Origin: an uncultured Blautia sp. | Lineage (GTDB): Bacteria; Bacillota; Clostridia; Lachnospirales; Lachnospiraceae | Reading direction: 5' to 3' | DNA: 8,917 bases | NCBI GenBank assembly: GCA_934371915.1 | Contig: CAKROE010000092.1 | Coordinates: 1-8,917, forward strand | The notes under the pieces: generated by a model | Told to the model about the DNA's origin: nothing | The model's database searches: none | What the model saw: the letters and a program-made list of their open reading frames with translations, nothing else | Translations under genes and position numbers: made by a program | Part shown: positions 1 to 5,947 of the stretch, piece after piece | Layout of the letters: every line of letters starts with the position of its first letter | Numbering within the stretch: position 1 is the stretch's first letter

Positions 1-797
1 AAGTCGGACAGATCGATATGGCAGTCATACGCGTGCCACGTATTTCAAATTTTACAGATTTTAATCCACTGGAAAGCATTCCGGGAGTATCTCTTCGGTA
101 TGTACAACATCCTTCGGATCTGATGCATCCTGATGTGATTTTTTTACCGGGAACAAAAAATACAATGGAAGATCTCAAATGGCTTCGTGAAAGCGGAATG
201 GAGACATTAATTTTGAAGGCGGCAGCATCAGGTACGCTTATCTTCGGAATCTGCGGTGGTTATCAGATGCTTGGTGAGACTTTAAGTGATCCATATGGTG
301 TCGAAGCAGGTGGAAGTATGCGTGGAATGGGACTTCTTCCGATGGATACGGTTTTTGCTGAGAAAAAAACACGCACACAGGTAAATGGAAGATTCCTGGA
401 AATGGATCAGGATTTTGCAACACTCTCGAATGTGGGATTTACCGGTTATGAGATCCATATGGGAGAAAGCAGAAGAAAAGACGGTGCGACTGCAAGTACT
501 TTTACCTGTGACAGTGTGACAGGAACAGAGAAAACAGAGGGAACTTTCCGAAATAATGTATGCGGTACTTATGTACACGGTATTTTTGATAAAGAAGATG
601 TTGCAATGGGGCTTGTACGTGCTGTCGGAAAGAAAAAAGGCATCGATGTCTCCGATATGGCAGGAGTAGATTTTGCCGTGTTTAAAGAAACACAGTATGA
701 TATTCTGGCTTCGGAGCTTCGAAAACATCTGGATATGAAACGAATCTATGAAATTCTGGAAGAGGGAATCGAGACAGAAGGAGAGGCACATAAATGA
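1..797 (+). CDS. cobQ: Cobyric acid synthase, C-terminal part (5' end outside window)
   Basis: Cytoplasmic glutamine-dependent amidotransferase that amidates the b, d, e and g side-chain carboxylates of the adenosylated corrin (cobyrinic acid a,c-diamide) to give cobyric acid. The reading frame is open from base 3, and its first residues (VGQIDMAVIRVPRISNFTDF) match the CobQ segment between the synthetase and glutaminase domains. The ATG at 18 is therefore internal and the true start lies upstream. The type-1 glutaminase triad is visible: the nucleophile Cys in GICGGYQMLG (codon 252-254) and the His in YVHGIFD (codon 576-578). The conserved GYEIHMGES segment lies between them. About 264 residues are present of a usual ~500. 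The gene ends in TGA at 795-797, overlapping the cbiC start by four bases. Identity is confident; only the N-terminal dethiobiotin-synthetase-like domain is unseen. Confidence 0.95.
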   Translation, partial: VGQIDMAVIRVPRISNFTDFNPLESIPGVSLRYVQHPSDLMHPDVIFLPGTKNTMEDLKWLRESGMETLILKAAASGTLIFGICGGYQMLGETLSDPYGVEAGGSMRGMGLLPMDTVFAEKKTRTQVNGRFLEMDQDFATLSNVGFTGYEIHMGESRRKDGATASTFTCDSVTGTEKTEGTFRNNVCGTYVHGIFDKEDVAMGLVRAVGKKKGIDVSDMAGVDFAVFKETQYDILASELRKHLDMKRIYEILEEGIETEGEAHK

Positions 798-1435
798 AAG
801 TAGAACTTGAAAATATAAAGCCGATGGATATTGAAAAAAGAAGTTTTGAGATTATCACGGAGGAACTTGGTGATACACCTCTGGTGCCTGGAACGGAACT
901 CATCGTCAAAAGATGCATCCATACAAGTGCAGATTTTGATTATGCGGAAAATCTTTGCTTTTCCGAAGGAGTTGTACAGCACGCGCTTGATGCAATCAAA
1001 GCCGGAGCATGTATAGTGACAGACACACAGATGGCAAAAGCCGGGATCAATAAGCGTGCACTTGCCCGTTACGGAGGTGAAGTGTACTGTTTTATGTCAG
1101 ATGAAGATGTTGCAAAAATTGCAAAAGAGAACGGGACGACCCGTGCGACAGCAAGCATGGATAAAGCCTCTTCTCTGGATAAAAAGCTGATCTTTGCAAT
1201 TGGAAATGCGCCGACAGCATTGGTACGTCTCTATGAACTAATTGAAGATGGCAAACTGGATCCGGAGCTGATCATCGGCGTGCCGGTTGGTTTTGTCAAT
1301 GTGGTACAGTCGAAAGAGTTGATTATGGAATCCGGTGCACCGTATATTGTTGCGAGAGGACGTAAAGGCGGAAGTAACATTGCAGCATGTATCTGCAATG
1401 CACTGCTGTATATGATCGACAATCGTCGAGACTAA
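794..1435 (+). CDS. cbiC: Cobalt-precorrin-8 methylmutase
   Basis: Cytoplasmic enzyme that moves the C11 methyl group to C12 of (cobalt-)precorrin-8, giving cobyrinate (hydrogenobyrinate in the aerobic route). It acts before the a,c-diamidation and the CobQ step. The 213-residue length is normal for CbiC/CobH. Family blocks are intact: KRCIHTSADFDY near residues 39-50 with the catalytic His43, then AIGNAPTAL, GVPVGFVNVVQSKE, and GRKGGSNIAA near the C-terminus. The ATG lies inside the cobQ stop (ATGA at 794-797), with AAGGAG at 778-783 as ribosome site, so the two genes are translationally coupled. The stop TAA (1433-1435) interlocks with the stop of the opposing regulator gene, leaving no intergenic terminator. 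The neighbours and CbiL elsewhere in the window favour the anaerobic (cobalt-early) pathway. Confidence 0.96.
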   Translation: MKVELENIKPMDIEKRSFEIITEELGDTPLVPGTELIVKRCIHTSADFDYAENLCFSEGVVQHALDAIKAGACIVTDTQMAKAGINKRALARYGGEVYCFMSDEDVAKIAKENGTTRATASMDKASSLDKKLIFAIGNAPTALVRLYELIEDGKLDPELIIGVPVGFVNVVQSKELIMESGAPYIVARGRKGGSNIAACICNALLYMIDNRRD

Positions 1436-2739
1436 ATAAGAAGACTTTTCAGAAGCCGGCATGCAGGTTCAAATTCATCTGTTGAAATCGAAGAACAGGA
1501 AAGCAGAAGGGTAATCGTAGCTGCGCCTTCTTCGAGAATCAGCAGTGAGATTCCGTTCATGCGGGCTTCTTTTTTCAGTTCAAGGCCTGTACGGGTGTAT
1601 GGGACAGTCAGTGCAAGACTCGTTCCTGCAGCACCGGTCCGGATCGTACAGTTTTCCCCAAAGGTATTTCGGACGACACTCTTAAGATCTTTCAGTTTCT
1701 GGGCATAGAGCTTTTTTAATTTTTTGGTTTGTGAAGTCAGATGTCCGTCACGTATGAACTGGCAGAGCGCAATCTGTTCAACTTTAGAGGCGGTCTGGCT
1801 GTACCGGTCTGCAACCGCCGCATATTGTCCGGACAGAGATGGTGGCAGGACCATAAAACTTAAACGAATGGACGGGAGCAGGAGTCGTGAGAAAGAACCA
1901 ATATAAATAACCCCGTGTCCGCCGGCAAGATTAAAAAGCGAAGGAGTCGGTCGCTGAAAATAGACGAATTCATTTTCATAATCGTCTTCAATGATCAGAC
2001 TGCCTTTTTCGGCTGCGTGATGCACCAGCTCCATACGACGGCTGACCGGCATGATTTCACCCCATTTAGTCATATGTGCCGGAGATACATAGATAACATC
2101 ACAGTCCTTGTTGCGGTAGCGTACATCAAAACCATAATCTGCAAAGATCGTACTTCCCTGTACAAAAGAAGCATTCGGAAAAGAAACGGTTTCCTTGTCC
2201 CGGATAAGAGGACAGAGAATATTCAGAAGACTCTGTACACCGGCCCCGATCACAATATCGTCAGCGGAACAGTTTACATTTCTCCGCTGGCGTATATAAT
2301 CGGCGAGTACCTGGCGCAGGTCGGATTCCCCCTGTGGTTCGCCATAGGAAAGAAGACGGTCACTCTGGCGGAGAGCACTTTTAATATAACGCTGCCACAG
2401 ATCAAAACGAAAGCTTTCATGGTCAACACCATTCGAAGCGAAATCATACTGTACAGGCGGCAAATACGTATGGTGGGATATTTTCGGAACCGGATTTTGG
2501 GAGGCAATGTCAGTTACGTAATAACCGCTCTGTGCACGTGCGATGATGTAGCCGTCAGCGGCAAGCTGCAGGTAGGCGTTTTCGATCGTGGTACGGCTTA
2601 GTTTTAATTCGGTGGCACATTTGCGAAGGGAAGGCATACGGCTTCCCGGCGGAAGGCGGTGTTCCAGAATAAGATTTTTGTAATGATCATATACCTGAAG
2701 ATACAGACTTTCTTTTTTAGAATGGAATGCTAAGCTCAT
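1432..2739 (-). CDS. MocR/PdxR-type transcriptional regulator (GntR wHTH fused to fold-type-I aminotransferase domain), Lys-less variant
   Basis: Likely DNA-binding regulator of the divergent B6 kinase. Residues about 10-77 form a GntR winged helix (SLYLQVYDHYKNLI, MPSLRK, LSRTTIENAYLQLAADGYI). Residues about 95-435 resemble a PLP-dependent aminotransferase, with GAGVQSLLNIL at 165-175, PVSRRMEL at 231-238 and EDDY at 251-254. The family usually has SFSK or TFSK, where Lys binds PLP. Here the sequence is GSFSRLLLPSIRLSFMVLP, with Arg285 (codon CGA, 1887-1885). The segment before the YVSPAH block is also shorter than usual, and the usual HQ(F/Y)PTG is HMTKWG. At 435 residues it is a little short for the family (typically 450-500), but there is no frameshift. 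In known PdxR proteins the domain senses PLP and controls B6 genes. This one probably cannot form the internal aldimine, so its effector is uncertain. The ATG at 2739 has a modest GGGGA ribosome site. Confidence 0.9.
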   Translation of the reverse strand: MSLAFHSKKESLYLQVYDHYKNLILEHRLPPGSRMPSLRKCATELKLSRTTIENAYLQLAADGYIIARAQSGYYVTDIASQNPVPKISHHTYLPPVQYDFASNGVDHESFRFDLWQRYIKSALRQSDRLLSYGEPQGESDLRQVLADYIRQRRNVNCSADDIVIGAGVQSLLNILCPLIRDKETVSFPNASFVQGSTIFADYGFDVRYRNKDCDVIYVSPAHMTKWGEIMPVSRRMELVHHAAEKGSLIIEDDYENEFVYFQRPTPSLFNLAGGHGVIYIGSFSRLLLPSIRLSFMVLPPSLSGQYAAVADRYSQTASKVEQIALCQFIRDGHLTSQTKKLKKLYAQKLKDLKSVVRNTFGENCTIRTGAAGTSLALTVPYTRTGLELKKEARMNGISLLILEEGAATITLLLSCSSISTDEFEPACRLLKSLLI

Positions 2740-2776
2740 AAACTGTCCCCTGAAAAATGAATAAAAGTGGTTATTT

Positions 2777-2805
2777 TTCTAAATACACTTAGGTGCTATT
2801 CTAAA
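2777..2805. promoter_or_regulatory. Direct repeat TTCTAAA x2 (22-bp period), candidate operator for the MocR regulator
   Basis: TTCTAAA occurs at 2777-2783 and again at 2799-2805, so the start-to-start distance is 22 bp, about two helical turns. MocR-family regulators typically bind spaced direct repeats in the divergent region next to their own gene, which makes this the best operator candidate here. The second copy overlaps the predicted -10 elements of both divergent genes. Seen directly: the repeat and its spacing. Inferred: the protein that binds it. Confidence 0.45.
2794..2802 (+). promoter_or_regulatory. Predicted extended -10 promoter of the B6 kinase gene
   Basis: TGC followed by TATTCT (2797-2802) fits an extended -10 element. 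No good -35 is visible 17 bp upstream (TTTTTC). A start near 2809 would give a leader of about 35 nt with AAGGAG at 2830-2835. A weak -35 overlapping an operator repeat fits an activated promoter. Confidence 0.3.
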
Positions 2806-2826
2806 CCAGAATGTGACAAAATGCAA
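2798..2826 (-). promoter_or_regulatory. Predicted promoter of the MocR regulator gene
   Basis: Read on the - strand, TTGCAT (2826-2821) is followed after 17 bp by TAGAAT (2803-2798). The -10 matches consensus at five of six bases; the -35 is weak. The -10 sits almost exactly on top of the predicted + strand -10 (2797-2802), so the two promoters would compete. Confidence 0.35.
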
Positions 2827-2843
2827 GATAAGGAGAATTCAGA

Positions 2844-3707
2844 TTGAAAAAAATTGCAGTGTTAAATGATCTTTCAGGGCTTGGGAAATGTTCGCTTACG
2901 GCGGCAATTCCGGTGATTTCTGTCATGGGAATCCAGGCATGTCCGCTGCCGACTGCAGTATTGAGCTGTCAGACAGGTTTTCCGTCCTATTTTTGTGATG
3001 ATTATACAGACCGTATGGATAAATTCATGGATGAATGGAAGAAACTTGACTTTCAACCGGATGGAATTTATACGGGATTTCTTGCGGATGCGGCACAGGC
3101 AGATAAGGTTGTGGCGTTTATAGAACAGTTTGGCGGAGAGAATGTGAAGATTCTTGTCGATCCTGTAATGGGAGATGACGGAGAAGAGTATCCGATCTAC
3201 ACAGAAGCACTTTGTGAGAAGATGCGTTTTCTGGTGAAACGGGCGGCTGTGATCACACCGAATCTGACGGAAGCGCTGTTGCTGCTTTATGGCAGAGAGC
3301 GTGCGCATGAAATATGGGCGGAACTCTGTGATTTTGAAGAGAATGATCTGATAAGATTTGTCGAGGAGACAGGACGGAAGCTTGAGAGTGTGTATGAGAC
3401 AGAAGTGGTGATTACCGGGATTGATCTGCCGGTGAAGGATGGAGTACAGGAGATGGGAAATCTGATCTGTGCAGGAGATTCCATTCATTGGGTAACTGTG
3501 CAGAAGGTCGGGGGCAGTTACTCCGGAACGGGGGATCTGTTTGCGTCGGTATTAAGTGTTGGGATGGTAAAGGGAACGGATACAGTAGAATCTGTCCGAA
3601 AAGCAGTAAATTTTCTTGCAAAAGGGATACATGATGCAGTTGAAGAAAATACCGATCGTAATGAAGGAATTTGTTTTGAAAAGTATTTGTATGAGTTAGC
3701 CCGGTGA
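2844..3707 (+). CDS. Pyridoxamine/pyridoxal kinase (PdxK/PdxY-like, ribokinase superfamily)
   Basis: Cytoplasmic ATP-dependent kinase expected to phosphorylate pyridoxal, pyridoxamine or pyridoxine in B6 salvage. The 287-residue length is normal. The N-terminus (VLNDLSGLGKCSLTAAIPV) and the block ACPLPTAVLSCQTGFPSY near residues 32-49 are typical of the clostridial pyridoxamine kinase group. VDPVMGDDG lies at 105-113, ITPNLTEA at 137-144, and the anion-hole/catalytic GTGD at 228-231 with Asp231 as base. The start is TTG at 2844, chosen because AAGGAG at 2830-2835 sits 8 nt upstream and the family N-terminus begins there; no ATG is available. The MocR-type regulator diverges 104 bp upstream, supporting a B6 role. 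The gene is followed directly by the long palindrome at 3716. Substrate choice within the B6 vitamers cannot be read from sequence. Confidence 0.9.
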   Translation: MKKIAVLNDLSGLGKCSLTAAIPVISVMGIQACPLPTAVLSCQTGFPSYFCDDYTDRMDKFMDEWKKLDFQPDGIYTGFLADAAQADKVVAFIEQFGGENVKILVDPVMGDDGEEYPIYTEALCEKMRFLVKRAAVITPNLTEALLLLYGRERAHEIWAELCDFEENDLIRFVEETGRKLESVYETEVVITGIDLPVKDGVQEMGNLICAGDSIHWVTVQKVGGSYSGTGDLFASVLSVGMVKGTDTVESVRKAVNFLAKGIHDAVEENTDRNEGICFEKYLYELAR

Positions 3708-3715
3708 TTATGGGG

Positions 3716-3951
3716 TGTTGATAAAAATCACGGAAAGCTTTGTACGATCTGTTCGATCACAGGCTTCGGAGTCCGGAAGTACTAAGATATAACCTGCCTG
3801 CAAAATACATTCGAAAAAATTGCAAACTCGCCGAAGGCTCGGACAGTGCAATTTTTCCTCATAAAGCAGCCAGAACATATCTAAGAACTTCCAGAGACTC
3901 CTGCAGAAAGTGATCTCACAGATCGTACGAAGCTTTCCTGCTTTTTCAACA
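3716..3951. repeat. 236-bp imperfect palindrome (long inverted repeat), element 1
   Basis: The two halves are near reverse complements over their whole length. The tips are TGTTGA (3716-3721) and TCAACA (3946-3951). The next block pairs GAAAGCTT-GTACGATCTGT-GATCAC (from 3733) with its counterpart ending near 3937, with about three mismatches in 28. GGAGTC, GGAAGT and TAAGATAT on the left match blocks at about 3867-3900 on the right. The inner stem is AAAAAATTGCA (3814-3824) against TGCAATTTTT (3847-3856). The apex (3823-3848) carries a motif shared with element 2. It lies between convergent genes. Short open frames across it are by-products of the repeat. Confidence 0.85.
3814..3856. terminator. 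Candidate bidirectional terminator at the tip of palindrome 1
   Basis: A TTGCA/TGCAA stem with a GC-rich inner hairpin is flanked by an A-run (3814-3819) on the left and a T-run (3852-3856) on the right. It would read as stem plus U-tract on either strand, which suits its place between the + strand kinase and the - strand ABC operon. It is 107 bp beyond the kinase stop codon. Confidence 0.5.
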
Positions 3952-3981
3952 GCCAACAAATCAGCCTCAAATTCAGGATGG

Positions 3982-4017
3982 AGGGAAGGGGCTGCGCCTG
4001 CGGCTACCGAAATCCCT
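3982..4017. repeat. Small hairpin between the two palindromes
   Basis: AGGGA (3982-3986) pairs with TCCCT (4013-4017). The interior holds CGCC, TGC, GGCT (3995-4005), the same CGCC-NNN-GGCT form as the apices of the two large palindromes. Otherwise the 3952-4015 linker shows no gene or promoter I can support. Confidence 0.4.
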
Positions 4018-4365
4018 GTAAGGTATAATGCACAGAAAAGGCTACATGTGCCTATGAGGACTGGCTTCCGTTATGAAAGTAGTGAATTTAGCAGTAGATT
4101 CAGAGAAAGAACAGGTGAAGTGCCGCCAGCGAGGCTTTCGTAGCGAAGAACATGCCAGCTGCTGCCATCAAGCCCACTGTTTGAGCCGTAGGCGAGTTTG
4201 GGCGACTGGCAGCAAACAGGCGCATGTTCTGAGTAGAAAACGTAGCTTTGGCACAGAACCTGTCCTTTCTTCTGAATGACTGCGCGAGCAGTCTACTGTC
4301 AAAAACTCTGAAGCCTGTGGCAGAACAGATACAAGTAGCCTTTTCGTGAGTAGTTATACTTACAG
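4016..4365. repeat. About 350-bp imperfect palindrome, element 2, overlapping the end of the permease gene
   Basis: Outer tips CTGTAAG (4016-4022) and CTTACAG (4359-4365) are perfect reverse complements. Further pairs, moving inward: GTATAA (4023-4028) with TTATAC (4354-4359), GAAAAGGCTAC (4035-4045) with GTAGCCTTTTC (4335-4345), the 19-20 nt blocks at 4098-4116 and 4258-4277 (one gap, one mismatch), GAACATGC (4148-4155) with GCATGTTC (4222-4229), and GCTGCCA (4161-4167) with TGGCAGC (4207-4213). The apex (4175-4200) is the reverse complement of the element 1 apex at 22 of 26 positions. The right tip contains the permease stop codon. The palindrome is weaker in the stretches between these blocks. 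Confidence 0.8.
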
Positions 4366-5091
4366 ATTCTTCTTTTTATATATAAACCACGACGCAATCG
4401 CAGTAAACACCACGAGATATGCCCCCAGTACGGCAATCCCTGTCATCTGAAAGCCTTCCCCTGCGGAGATACTTCGGATCATATGGCTGGTCTGTGAAAG
4501 TGGAAGTGCAGACACAAACTTTCCGAGAATCCCGGGCAGTTTTTCCGTAGAGAAAAACGTATTACAGAGATATGCCATCGGCATAATAATGTAGTTGGAA
4601 AAACGCGGTACATCCGCATGGTTCTTTGCGAGGAAAGAAACCACAACACCGATTGCAGAAAAGACAGCACCATTCAAGAACATGATCAGGAAAGACCATC
4701 CATTAAAAATCAGTCCTGTATCAATCGGCAATGTCAGAATCAGAATGATTCCACCGGCATAAAAACCACGGAGACTTCCACCGATGATCTGGCCTGCAAT
4801 AAACTGCCACAGAGGCGTTGGTGAGATCATAACCTGGTCAAATGCTTTCTCATAAAGACGCTGTACATTCAGATTTTGAGCGATTGCATTAAAACTTCCA
4901 TTCATGGTAGTCAGTGAGACGACACCCGGGATCAGGAAATTCAGATAAGGCTGACCGTGCGAAACCGTCTGGATACCCATTCCAAATACGACAAGATACA
5001 TCAGGGGCGCGATCATCGCAGCCAGAGTGATCTTATAGAAATCTCTTCGAAATTCTACCCATTTTTCCCATAAAATCGTAATAATTCCCAT
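4360..5091 (-). CDS. ABC-2 type transporter permease
   Basis: Integral membrane subunit of an ABC exporter; it pairs with the ATPase encoded just upstream. The 243 residues hold about six hydrophobic segments (roughly 21-42, 50-72, 100-122, 131-153, 164-182, 217-238), a cytoplasmic N-terminus with WEKWVEFRRDF, and a basic tail (YKKKNL). The ABC-2 signature region is recognisable as EKAFDQVMISPTPLWQFIAGQIIGG (81-105; given here only as a landmark for the coupling helix area). The start ATG at 5091 follows the ATPase stop by 13 bp, with AAGGAGG overlapping that stop. The last codons (AAT CTG TAA) lie within the right tip of palindrome 2, so the repeat may have supplied or changed the C-terminus. 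Substrate is unknown; drug, lipid or small-molecule export are all possible. Confidence 0.9.
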   Translation of the reverse strand: MGIITILWEKWVEFRRDFYKITLAAMIAPLMYLVVFGMGIQTVSHGQPYLNFLIPGVVSLTTMNGSFNAIAQNLNVQRLYEKAFDQVMISPTPLWQFIAGQIIGGSLRGFYAGGIILILTLPIDTGLIFNGWSFLIMFLNGAVFSAIGVVVSFLAKNHADVPRFSNYIIMPMAYLCNTFFSTEKLPGILGKFVSALPLSQTSHMIRSISAGEGFQMTGIAVLGAYLVVFTAIASWFIYKKKNL

Positions 5092-5104
5092 GTTCAGTCC
5101 CTCC

Positions 5105-5947
5105 TTATGATGGCATCAGATGTCTGCCGGCACGTTCGACAAAAACATCCTCCAGCGTTGTTTCACGTAAGGAAGCCTGACCGGAAAGACCGGAGAGATA
5201 GGCAATTGCTTCTTCACGGGTGTGGAAATAGTGACTTTTTGTTTCATCACCTGAAAATTCATCTACAGTATAATTACCAAGACTGTTTATCAGGGCAGAT
5301 GGTGTGCTGACCTCTTCAAGTCGGCCATGATCCATCAGTGCTACACGGCTGCAAAGATTCTGTGCTTCTTCCATGTAATGTGTTGTGAGCAGGATTGTCA
5401 GATTTTTGCCGTTCAGTTTGCGGAGAAGATTCCACATCTGACGACGGGACAATGCATCCATACCGGCAGTCGGTTCATCAAGAAGCAGAATTTCCGGATC
5501 TGTCAGAAGTGCACGACAAACCATCAGCTTACGTTTCATACCGCCGGAAAGTTTACGTACTGTACGCTTACGGAATTTGATCAGATCACAGAATTCCAGC
5601 AGCTCTTCCGTGCGTCGTTTGATCTCCTTACGAGGCATAAAATAAAGACGGCCCTGGTATTCCATAATCTCGTCCATATTCATATCCTGACGCATGGAAT
5701 ATTCCTGTGTGATCACGCTGATCTTGCGCTTGAGATCCGGACGATTTCGGGTAAGTTTCTGACCATCGATCAGGATTTCGCCCTTTGTAGGAAGAAGGAG
5801 TGTCGAAAGAAGACTGATCGTAGTTGTTTTACCGGCACCGTTGGGACCGAGAAGACCGAAAAACTCTCCGGTCTCAATTTTCAGATCCAGAGAATCTACG
5901 GCAGTGAAATTGTCAAAAGTTTTTGTCAGATTTTTGGTTTCGATCAT
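5105..5947 (-). CDS. ABC transporter ATP-binding protein (DrrA/CcmA-like exporter class)
   Basis: Cytoplasmic ATPase driving the ABC-2 permease encoded next. All nucleotide-binding motifs are intact in 280 residues: Walker A GPNGAGKT (34-41), Q-loop Gln81, signature LSGGM (133-137), Walker B ILLLDE (153-158), D-loop AGMD (161-164) and switch His190 in TTH. The C-terminal tail (about 215-280) ends with TTLEDVFVERAGR, typical of ATPases partnered with ABC-2 permeases. The start ATG (5947-5945) overlaps the cbiL stop as ATGA, and AAAGGAG lies upstream inside cbiL, so translation is coupled to the cobalamin gene. The coupling is unusual, because this exporter class is not a known cobalamin-pathway component. 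It is clearly not a BtuD- or CbiO-type importer ATPase by partner type. Confidence 0.93.
   Translation of the reverse strand: MIETKNLTKTFDNFTAVDSLDLKIETGEFFGLLGPNGAGKTTTISLLSTLLLPTKGEILIDGQKLTRNRPDLKRKISVITQEYSMRQDMNMDEIMEYQGRLYFMPRKEIKRRTEELLEFCDLIKFRKRTVRKLSGGMKRKLMVCRALLTDPEILLLDEPTAGMDALSRRQMWNLLRKLNGKNLTILLTTHYMEEAQNLCSRVALMDHGRLEEVSTPSALINSLGNYTVDEFSGDETKSHYFHTREEAIAYLSGLSGQASLRETTLEDVFVERAGRHLMPS

Noticed and set aside
18..20. ATG at 18 as the start of cobQ
   Set aside because: The frame is open upstream to base 3 and encodes family-conserved residues before this Met, so it is internal to a truncated gene.
1915..2601. A 228-codon + strand open frame opposite the MocR gene
   Set aside because: The - strand frame encodes a clear family protein over the whole interval; the antisense frame has no recognisable motif and is a shadow.
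3708..3959. An 83-codon open frame on the - strand across palindrome 1
   Set aside because: It lies almost wholly inside the inverted repeat, has no ribosome site that stands out and no domain I recognise. Similar frames are expected in any copy of such a repeat.
3910..4279. Overlapping + strand open frames (77 and 68 codons) between the palindromes
   Set aside because: Composition follows the repeats, there is no convincing ribosome site, and the frames overlap each other and the paired arms.
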